Source: Lunularia cruciata
Lineage: Eukaryota > Streptophyta > Marchantiopsida > Lunulariales > Lunulariaceae
Length of the DNA stretch: 64,000 bases
Direction of reading: 5' to 3'
Assembly: GCA_948567375.1 (NCBI GenBank)
Contig: OX419756.1
Location: forward strand, 45,026,333 to 45,090,332
Shown: one piece after another, positions 21,401 to 32,631 of the stretch
How the letters are laid out: the number at the start of each line of letters is the position of its first letter
How positions within the stretch are numbered: position 1 is the first letter of the stretch
Program-made: the position numbers and the translations under genes
The notes under the pieces: generated by a model
Database searches by the model: none
Told to the model about the DNA's origin: nothing
The model's input: only the letters and a program-made list of their open reading frames with translations

Positions 21401-22699
21401 ACCTAACTACTACTACTACTTGCCATAAAACATTGGTTGCTAAGCAAATCCCATGCTCCTCAACCAAGTTAGCTCCACTATCAATCTCTACACTAAAAGC
21501 AGGAACCACATCATCTCTACTCTCACAAAGTGTGGTAGCCAACCGGAACACTAGAGTTGGGTCAACTTCTAATGTAAACATGTCACTAGCAAAGAACAAA
21601 GGGAAGTGCATAATCAATTGAGCCACACCCAACATTATACTAGACTTAATTTGTATAGTAGTAGGTGGTTGACTAGCATCTAATCTATCATGCACTCCAT
21701 CACCACCTACCACACCTACACTAGGACATATAGGAGCCATGGATATCATTTATAGTGCCTTAGAGAGTGTAAAAGACTAGGAAAGTTTGACTTTTCTACC
21801 AGCCTATCCTCTTTGTACGTCCAACTTGACTAATGCTCATCTAGGCTCTAGAGCATGTATTGCATTCCTAGTCACTATGGCAAATACATCTACCTATGCT
21901 ACTATACACATAAAGTCTAAGACATCTCTATCACCAACATAAGAGGTGGAAGCTTCAACATCTAAATCTGATCTCCATTGAGCTATGACCATGCTAGCCA
22001 ATCTTTGCTCCAACTACTCAACCCAAGTAACTATGGAAGCAAGGGCAAGTATTGCACCCTAACCAAGTATGGATCTTCTAGCACCACCTTTAACACCTTG
22101 TCCTCCATGACTTGGAGTTCCTCTACCACTTGTCATACAAGCACTATCACTCCATGACTCCAGGTGAAGGTCAAAGCATTAGCCACTAGTGTGAAAATGG
22201 TCATACTATCTTTGTGCTGGCTATGATGCACCAAAGGTATCATATCCATTGCCTTGAGTGCACTCTCTTGTGTAGTGAAGTCCACCACGAGTCCAACAAG
22301 CAACACCACCACTCACTGGCTACAACTAACCTAAAAATGAAGGTAAGGGTCTAGCTACACTAAGCCTTCTACTTGCTCTATAGAATTCACACTTTATCCT
22401 TAGAAGCCAACATGGCATGGTGCACTCTACTACATTGTCGAAGAAGTAACAATTGTGGATCAGGTCTCCTTACTAAATCCAAATGTCACCACTCTTTCCT
22501 CCACCATATTGAGCTCAATATACTTTTCCAAACTAAAGATCATTGCCAAAGTAGGTGAAGTAGTATGTAATAATGTAGCATCATGTACTCTACATTGCAA
22601 CTCTGTCCAAGATCCCATACCAAAACTAGACTGCTTGCACTTTTGTAACTCCTTTAGTGAAACTAATCAGCTATCTCATGCAAGTGTATACCTTGCATA
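18401..22699 (-). other. Interior of the minus-strand Gypsy element, unassigned
   Basis: Between the gag remnant and RT. Open minus-strand frames at 18895-19149, 19980-20213, 20694-21035 and 21366-21749 (127 codons) are probably pieces of gag or protease, but no protease D-S/T-G motif or zinc knuckle could be placed with confidence. Confidence 0.35.
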
Positions 22700-23336
22700 G
22701 GCTCTCTCCAGCCTTCTACTAGAACTCTTGCAAGCTTTGCAACTTGTCAATTTTCACTCCTTGGTGGTTTTGCCTCAAGCATTGGAAGAACTCCATTATA
22801 TGGTTAACCTCAATACTACACCACCTCCTATAGTGGTACCCCCAATCAATAGTAGCATCATCTCTAACTAATGCACCTTTACCAGATCCACCAATGCTAC
22901 TAGAGCTAGAACTCATGGGGCCTAAATCATAGTAATTGAGCCTGAATCATAGCAATCAAGCCTACAATGATGGAGATGTAATTTAGAGACCAATATTGTT
23001 TCCATAGCTTGTTCTCATCCAAGTGATCTTTCTCCTCAACTCATGATAGTCATCTATTGATGGATCCTCCAAGTGTTGAAACAACTCCTTCCATGCCATA
23101 AAGAGTATAAGCAAAATTGTGTTTTGCATCTGTTATAGATCACACCAACTATCAAACTCCTGGATGAAGTCATCCAACTCAAAGGTACCTACTATTCCAA
23201 AGTAGCATTTGGGGCCTTTGGAAGCCCTTTGAATCTTGTTTATATCCCACAACAATGGTATGGACACACCAAGTGCACTTTCAACTGAATCAACTCTTAT
23301 GTCAAACTCCAACTCAAAGTCAATCTCCTCTCTCAT
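22700..23336 (-). pseudogene. Gypsy gag N-terminal remnant
   Basis: The minus-strand frame from 23336 reads an acidic N terminus and then GTFELDDFIQEFDSW, similar to the start of plant Gypsy gag matrix/capsid regions. A serine-rich frame follows at 22916-22719. It begins about 20 bp after the primer-binding site, as expected for gag. Stops break it. Confidence 0.5.
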
Positions 23337-23352
23337 TGGGACCTAAGATAAA

Positions 23353-23363
23353 TGCTGATACCA
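23353..23363 (-). other. Primer-binding site of the minus-strand Gypsy element
   Basis: Minus strand TGGTATCAGCA, close to the TGGTATCAGAGC complementary to the 3' end of initiator tRNA-Met. Confidence 0.6.
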
Positions 23364-24171
23364 AGTGCTACTTTGAGTAAACCCACTATATAATATAGTA
23401 ATATCTCCTTTGGAACTTCCCAAAGAACTTTATCATGACAATATAACTCAAACCACAACCATAACCATCACAAGTACCCCACCAAGGATCACGACCAAGT
23501 GCCACCACCAACTGAACATTGCTCATTAATGTAGCTCTAACTACAACAACTACACTAAGAGAAAATGTGACATGGAATATGTTATCACAACATGCACTCT
23601 CACGGTCTATAGGTCATCACTTCTTGCTTCATTAGAGCAAAACATAAGTAGTTTGATTTGTCATCACTCCAACCTCATTATCGAGAGCACACCAAAGCAC
23701 CAACACTCTAACGTCAAGGAAACTCACACAAACATGGTGCATAAACATGAAGCAAAGAATAGAGAGGGTCCAATCACAAGAATTCTAAACAAAACCCTCA
23801 ATCTCATAAATCAACATTGGACTGAGTCTACCACCATTTGGCATTTGACATAATAGGAGTGTCTACTTACTCCTAAGCTACAAAAATCACCAAGGATAGA
23901 ATCAAATTATCTCTCTTAGCCAAAGCTACATGTGTATAGGTATCAAACAACTAGTCACTAAGACAACAAGTGAAGGTGCACCAATTGGCTAGGGCACCAA
24001 TCTAGGAACCAAAGATCTAGGATTCAAACCTTATTATGTACAATCTAAACGGGTGGGCAAATTCTGCTAAATGGCGACCAAAAAATCATCTAAACTAGCT
24101 AGGCTCATGCTGGCTTGTTGGCCCTTATAGGCCTTTGTAGCCTCTCTACCCCACAACTTTATGCCTCAAAG

Positions 24172-24985
24172 TCTCTAAAGTGCCACAATAATCAATTTAT
24201 TCTTCTACTCAAATCAAATATGTACTTGATCCTTCACTCAACAATTAAGTCACACCCACTCTACCCAAGAGACTCTAGGTGATGCTAATAGATAGCCTGA
24301 AAGCCTCTAAAGTGCCACTATAATGAGTTTATTCTTCTACTCAAATCAAATGTGTACTTGATCCTTCTCTCAACAATTTGCCAACAACTAAGTCACACCC
24401 ACTCTACCTAGGAGACTCCAAGTGATGCTCATAGGCCTTTATCCACCATAGCTAGGAACTTGACAACTCAACATCAAAAAGTGACCAACACAGTAGTCCA
24501 TGAGTAACTACCAGAACACCAATGACTACCAACACTACCACTCCAACGTTTGAGCATTGCCACTGATGGCACATCTGACAATGCAAATGGTGCAAGTGAT
24601 GGTGGATCTCACCATGTGACCACTCTAGCTAAGAGACTCCAAGTGACACTCATTGGCCTTTGTCCACCATAGCTAGGAACTCAAAGGCTCAACATTAGAG
24701 AAGTGAGCTCTTTGGAGCTACACTTTGAAGGTGTACCCCTCGGCTTGACCTAGGTCTCTAGTCCTAAAGGCGCTGCATATGGCACATCCAATGATGCAAG
24801 TGACGCCGCTAACAACACATCTAATGGTGTGAATTGTGCAAGTGATGGTGTGTCTCACCATGGGATCAATATCCCTGCCATAAAATCAGACCACCAACAA
24901 GTAGTCCATGAGTAACTACCAAAATACCTATGACTACCAACACTACCACTCTAGCATTCCAACAAACTAGCGTCGGTGTTACAAT
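24172..24985 (-). repeat. LTR-like block with internal duplications, 5' side of the Gypsy element
   Basis: Matches 14370-14870 and is itself partly repeated. The stretch with GTGCCAC and TTCTACTCAAATCAAA occurs at about 24180 and 24305, and the stretch AGTCCATGAGTAACTACCA at about 24492 and 24902. It ends on the high side at GGTGTTACAATTGTCATG. Confidence 0.55.
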
Positions 24986-25879
24986 TGTCATGACAATGGA
25001 TTGTAGAAAAAGTACCTATTCAACAAATGCATGGGGAGAACAAGAGTATTGAGTGAACATTGTATTGGAGTGCTGAAAGCATGCTTTCATTTTCTCATGG
25101 AATTAAGGGTACAACTAAAAAATTTGGGGAGAAATGCATATATGTTAAAATAGATTAGTGTATGTGTTATTTTGCATAATTTCTTAATAAAATAAGCGGA
25201 TATTTGGTCACGTGAGGATGGTGATTTTGTAGAGGAGGTAGAAGTAGAAGGTTTCGACCAAGGTCCTATGATGGGGCTTGAGCAAAGTAGAGAAGAGACA
25301 AGAAATATGGTAATGAACATTGTCTTTCCTTCCATAGGCAATTGGGTGGTTTCCTTAATCCACAATAATTGTTGTAACATGTTTCCTTATTAATATTAAA
25401 AAGGAAATAATCATTTTGTATAATTTTCAAATCTTGTATTCATATTCAGGCTCCATTAGGATATGCTAGAAAATTTGGTCTATGTTTGAAGATGTTTGTA
25501 TGCACCCAGATGTAATTTTTGCAAGGATAAGTGTATGCATGTCGGCATTGGTATATGGTGGGTAGGAATTGTTGGATGTTAGTTGATCTAATTAGAATAA
25601 ACTAATACAAGTCCACGCGGAGTACAAACTATGTTGCTATCCATTGGAAATCATTATCATTGGATGTATGATTTTGATGATACAAACATTTTGAGAGTAT
25701 TCAATTTTGTAGGAATATTTGAAGAGTCACATTGAGAGGGGTAGTAGATGTCAAGTAGTATATTGAGAGAAATTAGGATTATGAGTGTTTTGTAATTTTG
25801 TGAGATTTTCTTGAGATTCATGTTTCAATGAGAGGAAATGCTCTATGTGAATTTTTTATCAAGAGAGTTGAAGGAATAT

Positions 25880-26160
25880 TGTATCAGATAGAGTTCTTTA
25901 GGTCAAAGCAATTGTCAAGAAAGAAGACTTTAGTGCACAAAGACAGAGGTTTGATAAATCATGAGATAAAGTTCTTTAAGTCAAAGAAATTGTCAAGAAA
26001 GAAGATCGAGTGCTCAAAGAGAGGAGTTTGGCAAATCATGGAAGTTTGAGGGTGATAGATAGATCATGAGACAAAGTTCTCCATATCAAAGAAATTTTCA
26101 AGAAAGGAGACTTGAGTGCCCAAAGAGAGTAGTTTGATAAATCATGGAATTTTTGAGGTG
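25880..26160 (+). repeat. Three-copy tandem repeat, unit about 85-100 bp
   Basis: Three diverged units contain AAGTTCTTTA, TCAAAGAAATT, TCAAGAAAGAAGA and AAATCATGGAA in the same order, starting near 25883, 25970 and 26070. Confidence 0.7.
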
Positions 26161-26222
26161 ATAGATTTTGGAATTTTGAGGGAAGAGTGGAATTTTGAGT
26201 TGAGTAGACATTGAGTTGAGTA

Positions 26223-26490
26223 GACCATGAAATAAGTTGACAAAAGGCAGAGTTCAAGAGTGAGAGATAGAGCTTGGATGGAGAAAAGAAAGTTAAGGGT
26301 TTGGAATTCCAAGGGAAGAGTGGGAGTTTAAGTTGAGTGGACATTTGACAAGCAAGTAAGGTTTGATTTCAAATTGCATGGAGGAAAGAAAGACCATGAA
26401 ATAAGTTTGACAAAAGGCAGAAGGTAGGGTTTGGGAGTGAGAGATTTCCAAAGCTTGGTTGGAAGAAAGAAAGTTAAAGGTTTGGGGCCA
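26223..26490 (+). repeat. Two-copy direct repeat, about 170 bp apart
   Basis: GACCATGAAATAAGTT, GACAAAAGGCAGA, GAGTGAGAGAT and GAAAGAAAGTTAA recur in order at about 26223-26305 and 26393-26485. Confidence 0.65.
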
Positions 26491-27849
26491 AGATTGCCAA
26501 GACAGTGAATTAGGTTTTGAGGGAAGAGAAATTGCCATAAGACTAAATGGGATGGAGGAAAGAGAGTGAATCAAGGTTCAGGGGAGAGAATTGCCATAGA
26601 GTGAATCATATGAGGAAATCAATGGAAATAGGTTCAAAGCTCATTCAAGTGAGAAATATTTGAAGCTCATTTGATTGGATGAATTGATGAGGAAAGAGGG
26701 GGTTTGGAATAGAAAGTTCTGGAATCAAGGGAGGAAAGAGAGGTTTTTGGAGAGTAATTTGGAAGAAAGTGAGACAATTTTCTGATTTTTTGAACAAGCA
26801 AGGAGGAATTTTGAACAAGCTTTTTTAAGGCAAAAGAGTGAGGAAAGGTTGGAGAAATTCAAGACTAGGAGAGATTGGAAGAGAGATTTTTGAAGAGAGG
26901 GGAGAGAGTTTGAGAGTACATTTAGGGTAAGGGTGTAGATCTATGCTGCAGTGGTAGGAGTTTTTAAGGCAAGAGTTTTGAAAGTGGCAATAGCAGTGGT
27001 TCACCCTTACATGTGAATGATGGATGAAGAGAATATGGGAAGTTTTCACAAGGGAGATTGGTTAATAAATTTCCACATTCTCCAAGATCATCAAACATTC
27101 ATAAGTTGGCGTTGGATAGATAAACACCAGTTCAAGGAGTTGGTCCAAGAGATTCAATAGAAAGACCTGGATATAGTGGGTTTGAAAATTGCTATTGGCT
27201 TTACAATCTATTCATTCTTGAAATTTCTATATGATGAGACAGTCAATTATACATTCACCAAAAATGAGTTATATAGTGGTTTATTGCAGATTATGTAGTG
27301 GCTTGAATGAGTTACATTTTCTACATTATGGTTACAGTCCATGAATATGAATATGATTTAGACAATGGTAGATGTTTCATTTGCTTTATGATTCTTCTTT
27401 CAGATGATTGAATGTAGGCTTGATTGAATTTGATTGGAATTGTTTGATTATGCATGGGTTCTTTTTTGCATCTATTAGCAATGTATACCAATATAGACCA
27501 ATGTATACATGCTGTCATAGCTAAACCCCTAGCACATACTAGCATACACCAACAAATATGAGATATTTGTAGCTTAAACCCTAAGGCATATTGGTGTAGA
27601 TCGTTGCATATGCATTTAGGTACCCAAAATCCTAGCTTTGCTAGATATGGTCAGAAAATATGACCATAGTCGGGCACATACCCATAAGGAAAAATTTTCT
27701 ACCAGCATATACTAATGTAGTCAGGCATGTAGAGACACCTACAACCATAGTTGGATGCATTCCCAAAAGGCAACTATTTTTTGCCAACATATACCACCAT
27801 ATTTAGGTGCATATTGAGTGCAAGCCAACATATCCAAAAGTCTATCTGA

Positions 27850-30240
27850 CTGAGGAGATTTCAAGAGTTGAGAGATTAGCTTAGCTAGATAGGCTAGTGG
27901 TAGAGAAGAAGATGCATTTTATGACTAAGGAGAGTTCAAGAGTTGAGAGATTAGCTGAGTTGGATAGGCTAATGATAGAGATGGAGATGCATTTTAGAGA
28001 CAAGGATGATGCTAGAGTAAGGAGATTGGCTAAGTTACATGGTGATAGGACTTTTAGACAGATTATGGCAAAAGTTTATAGGATTTAAGAGATCTTTTAC
28101 TTAAGTGAGTTCCAATTTAATATGGAGACTTTAGAGAGGACATATGTTGAGTTAGCAAAGGCACACATGACTCTAGACTTGGTGAGGACTGAGCTAGAGG
28201 AGGCTTATGAGGATGTTAGGACCTTCCTTTGAGACAAGGCAGTGAGATTCACTACTTCAATGCCTATTAAGACCCAAACTCAAGAGACCCGTTCTCATAG
28301 TATACATGTGTTAGAGGATGAGATGCAAACATCATGGGATATGCAAGAGGCTCCTTCTCATAGTATACATGTGTTAGAGGTTGAGACATAGACATCAGAG
28401 GGTATGAAAGAGGCTCCTAGAGCTCAAGTTCATCCTCAGACTCATATTGACCCTCCACAAGTTCTTATGGTTTAGACTCCTAGGACCCACACTCGTGCTC
28501 ATACTTCACAAACCATTTTGACTTTGATTGGAGGACCTAGGGAAGAGCCATATGTATGTATAGGTGATATGGATACTTCTCTATGAGCCAGCCTATCTCT
28601 CACTTAGGATGCACCTCTAATGGCTATTATGGTAGCGCACCATGGACTAAGAAGGCAAAGAACCCCAACTCCATCATACTCTTCCAAGGTTAACACTCAA
28701 AGACTCAAACCATTGCTCACTAGAGAACTCAATGAGAGAGAGGGAGAGATAGTTGCAAATGAAAGGATGATGAGTACCTCCTCACCCTTAGTTTATATAC
28801 TTATGAAATAGTTAGCACCAAAGTTACTAATTATTGGAGTAACTCAAGTTACTAGGCTAAAAGTCAAATAAAGTCAAAAACCTAAAGGAATATCCATACT
28901 CATAGGAATATTCTCCTAAGCATATGGTCTTATCTTGACCCAACCACTAAGTCAAGGATTCCTTCACATGGGCTATCCTTGGACTATAGAAGAATCCAAA
29001 ACAAAAAAGCTTATGGGCCCAAGAGTTCTCAATTCTTTCTTCAAAGCCAAATACCTAGGAATAATATCAAGTCAACACACTAGAATCCAAAATAGTGGTG
29101 CTCATCTTTTCCACTTCTTCTAAAGTAAAGTCCCCTCTATCTTATTTATGACTATCTTTAGCTAATCATGACTAATGTATATCTCTATATAAATAATATC
29201 TCTCAAGTACTTATAATAGCAAATAAATATCATAATAACACATACGTTCATAAATGGGTGTTACAACTCCTTGGAGACTAATGGTTTCAGATGATCTCTC
29301 ATCCCCACTCATATTCAAAGGAAATCTTGAGGAGTTTTGATGGCTTCAGGAGAGGAAGTATGGCTTTGAGGGATGAAGTATCTAAACTTAGAGATCTGAG
29401 AGAGAGGATTACCTTATCTAGATAGTTCATTCCTCATATCCTTTACCGTACATATGAGAAGAGGAAGATACTAGTATTGGATATTGGTTTTCTAGTGGAT
29501 ATTAGATAGACTTGATGTCCTCTTTTGTCCAATGGAGTGTTCAGATGCTCTTGGATGGAGGAGTTATAGAGCAAGTAGAGAAATTTGGTATATTCTATAG
29601 CCAACAGTTAGGGAGTTTTTAGAGTATTGTGTGTCACAATTTGAGGTAATCCTCTAGACATGTGATGCTAGGAGGCATCTAGAGCACTTGCTATATTCTA
29701 TGTGGGATTGTGGTTTCCTACTTGATGGAATACACACTAGAGTCCAACTCATGGGATGCTTTGGTGAGAGAGATGGGTTCATTGATAAGTATAGAGGTAA
29801 GACCTTATAATACATTCACATCACTAGGGCTATCCATAAGAGATATATTGATAATAGACAGTACATCACTTCCATATTGTAGGAACCATCCTCATGGTAC
29901 TATACATCCTCCTATTTACTCTTCTTGGTACACTTAGATCATCACACACTTCACCATTGGACCTCTTGTTAGCTAGATAGATTTATAGCATACACTTGCC
30001 CAACTATTACATTTCTAAAGGAGGAGTGGACATCACACAAATTTAGGGATTGTAGTGGAGATCCATATGAGCTCTTAGTAGAGTGTTCTTATGAACCCCC
30101 TCTACATCCCATGGAGAGGATATGGACGTGGACATATAGCTCTTTTTCCTATGTAGCCGCTTGGAAGATGCACTAGAGCACTATTCACACCATACTTAGA
30201 CTTCATCCTGCATTCACTTTACAATTTTACTTCTTGTGCA
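27850..30240 (+). pseudogene. Decayed coding stretch of an unknown element
   Basis: The plus strand reads discontinuous protein-like sequence with many stops. First comes a Lys/Glu/Arg-rich helical part with two diverged repeats of a unit containing SRVERLAELDRL (27860-28080). A helical part with ELAKAHMTLDLVRTELEEAYEDV and a Ser/Thr/Pro/His-rich linker with the repeated SHSIHVLE follow (to about 28575). After the solo LTR, segments such as VSKLRDLRERI and PHILYRTYEKRKILVLDIGF appear. I do not recognise the family; a coiled-coil gag-like or plant-mobile-domain-like protein are guesses. Confidence 0.4.
28582..29265 (-). mobile_element. Solo LTR of the nested Gypsy family
   Basis: 684 bp on the minus strand that match, end to end, the LTRs at 48539-49230 and 55671-56360 (minus-strand start TGTAACACCC). 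No internal sequence adjoins it, so it is a solo LTR left by recombination between LTRs. The flanking pentamers differ (TTCTC and ACTCC), so no duplication is visible. It interrupts the decayed coding stretch at 27850-30240. Confidence 0.85.
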
Positions 30241-32273
30241 TATTTTACTCCCATTTTGTAACCTTTCAATTATTTCTGTAAGTGGAAGCATATAAATGTA
30301 GTGTGGATTCAATAGAATGTATAACTTATTCCTTACTCTTACTCATATGTACAAATACACGTATGCTTATATCTCCAAATCTACATAATCTATATCTTCT
30401 AAGGGTTTTTTTTTGTTTCCTTAGTTTTTTTTAATGTCTATAACTCTCTAAGGTTGTAACCACTCATTTATTCATAATTATTTACAATGAAAATCATTTA
30501 TTTACATAGCCTATTTATTTAAATAGTAAACAAGAGCAGACTAGCTACCACTCTCCTTGTATAACTTTGCTGAGCAGAAGCTAAGGCTTACGAGATTATA
30601 CTATCTGCTTGGAGTGCATGCTAGCTATCACAGGTGCATACACATGCATATGGCTAATGATGAACATATAATTCCTGATCATAGTGCATATGCATGCATA
30701 TGAGGCAAGGGAAGCGCAAACCAGCCGTCTCTAGTGCATGCAAGCACATACGGCTAACTGCAAATGCATACTGGCTGATCACAATGCATACAAGCTCATA
30801 CAAAAAGCTTAAAAGCATTTGAAGCTTAGACAAGAAAAATGTTGAAAAGCATCTTATTCTAAAAAGCAAGTGAAGCTAAAATACCTTTGGAATCCATTTT
30901 CTTATCATCATCACATTGAAAAGTATATTAATATTGAATCTATTTTGTTATCATCAACACATATCAAAGAATTGGTATCACCGTTATCATCATGATGATT
31001 GTAATATGGATGATGGTTGTAATCTTGTACATGGAACTTTGGGCCACTAGTGTAACTATGGTTATGTCTACCTATATTCCACAACATACTAACAAAATTT
31101 TTATTTCCTTGATGCTCTTCCCAGCGGACGTTAATTCAAGAGTCATGGAATGGAACATCCTAGCCTTGGAAATTTGTTCTATAAATCTAAGCTTCTCTTC
31201 TTGCATCTAATCTTCTTTGCATGCAAAGAATTTTCAGCTTCAAACTTGAAGTTTTCAGCTTCAGCCTTTAACTTTTCTATTTCAACCTTCACTCAAAACT
31301 CCTCCATCTTAGTTGTCTTGTGAGGATCAATTTCAACTAACTTGCATCTCTCTATCAACTTGAGCAAATTGCTCTTAAGTTTAGTATGAGTTGCCGAGTC
31401 TTGCAGAAAAGAGGCAAGGGACAATGTTGGCTTCAAAGATTGGGTGATTTGGGTGATTTTCCTCCTCTTCCAACCTTCATCCTCATGTTACACTTCCTTG
31501 TTCCTCTTACATTCCTCTTTGCACTCCCCTTCCTTATTCTTTTGACCTTTTCCCTTGTGCTTTTCATCCTTGTCTCCATTTCAAATCTCCTCATTGGTTG
31601 CTTCCTAACATAAAAATGTGTATGGCTTTTATCTCCAAGTCCATAAGGGTTCTTGTTATCTAGCTCTTGAGTACAAGGGATGGATAAAGGAATTGAATCC
31701 AACCCATTAAATGTATAAGAAAATTTTTGAGTTGTTCTTGACACTGGAGTGTCAACTTCCTCTCTTTAACTATAATATTATCATCACACTTCCCTATTCC
31801 TTTGGCCATGCCAATTCCCATGCTTACAAAGGTAAGGGAAGCAATGTAGGCTTTGCATCCAAACATCATATCCATCCTCTCAGAATGAGTGCAAAGATGG
31901 TTTAATTTATCATCTATGGTCCTCCAAACCCCTCCTCAACTCCTTCTTGGTGAGTCCTTCCCTTGTGTGCTTGACCTTCCGATCCCAGGCATCCTTATAC
32001 AATTTCATATAGCATGAACACTTCTTGTAAAATTTATCTCTTGTCATAGACTTGGGAAAGACTTTTCCATGTTGTACCAAATAAGTTGCCATTTAATTGA
32101 AAGCCATGCTCTTCTGAATCAGTTTTTTGAAAATACCACATGTAATTGTGAAAAATCGTCTTCAACTTCTATATAATCTAAAATCTGCCCATAATGATAG
32201 GACATTATACTAAACCTCTCATCTTGAAATTTCATTTTGCTGCACATAGAGCAAAAGGAGGAAAAGTAGACAT
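30241..32273. other. Non-coding stretch with a cluster of CATGCA motifs
   Basis: From about 30600 to 30800 the sequence repeats GCATAC, CATGCA and GGCTAA in a loose pattern. The remainder (30900-32270) has short open frames with no recognisable domain. No gene is supported. Confidence 0.4.
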
Positions 32274-32602
32274 TGTTAGAAAACATAGTATTGAGAAGCT
32301 CTTTGATAGTACATCATAATCACATTAAGTAAAAATATTAAAGGACAAAAATAAACAATGTGGTTCACTTCTTTCCTCATCATTGTCATTGTCATTGCAG
32401 AACTCCTGAATACTGACCTATGCAAATTCCTAAATATTGACCACTCAAGGTATCTAGTCACTTTAATACTTTGCCATAGTAGTGTGGGACAGGCCATATA
32501 AGGGCCTGTCCCACACCTTACTATTTCATTAGTCACGTTTGCTCTTGATTGTCAAAGTCTTCAATAATAATTCAAGTCACTAATAACAAGCCAAACATAA
32601 CA
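32274..32602 (-). repeat. Copia 3' LTR
   Basis: 329 bp with TG...CA ends on the minus strand. Its low-coordinate end, TGTTAGAAAACA, recurs at 36047-36058 in the 5' LTR. Confidence 0.7.
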
Positions 32603-32631
32603 CTCTCCACCTTTTGCTTGTATCAACCATA

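Larger units (their letters stand above)
14370..24985 (-). mobile_element. Degenerate Ty3/Gypsy element on the minus strand
   Basis: Similar non-coding blocks at 14370-14870 and 24172-24985 bracket about 9.5 kb with gag and pol remnants reading on the minus strand. A primer-binding site like that of initiator tRNA-Met (TGGTATCAGCA on the minus strand) lies at 23353-23363, directly before the gag remnant. The upper LTR therefore probably spans about 23367-24985, while the lower one is incomplete. Stops and shifts are dense, so this is an old copy. The exact ends are uncertain. A solo LTR has inserted into its RNase H region. Confidence 0.6.
24986..27849. other. Purine-rich repeat region without supported genes
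   Basis: The plus strand is strongly purine-rich from about 25820 to 26900. Open frames on both strands are low-complexity. The stretch may be the non-coding interior of a decayed LTR-type element. No terminal features were found. Confidence 0.45.

Noticed and set aside
24986-27850. Telomeric or centromeric satellite
   Set aside because: Only two or three diverged units of each repeat are present, with no long array.
30600-30800. CATGCA (RY-type) cluster as a seed promoter
   Set aside because: No gene adjoins it and the motif is part of a loose repeat.
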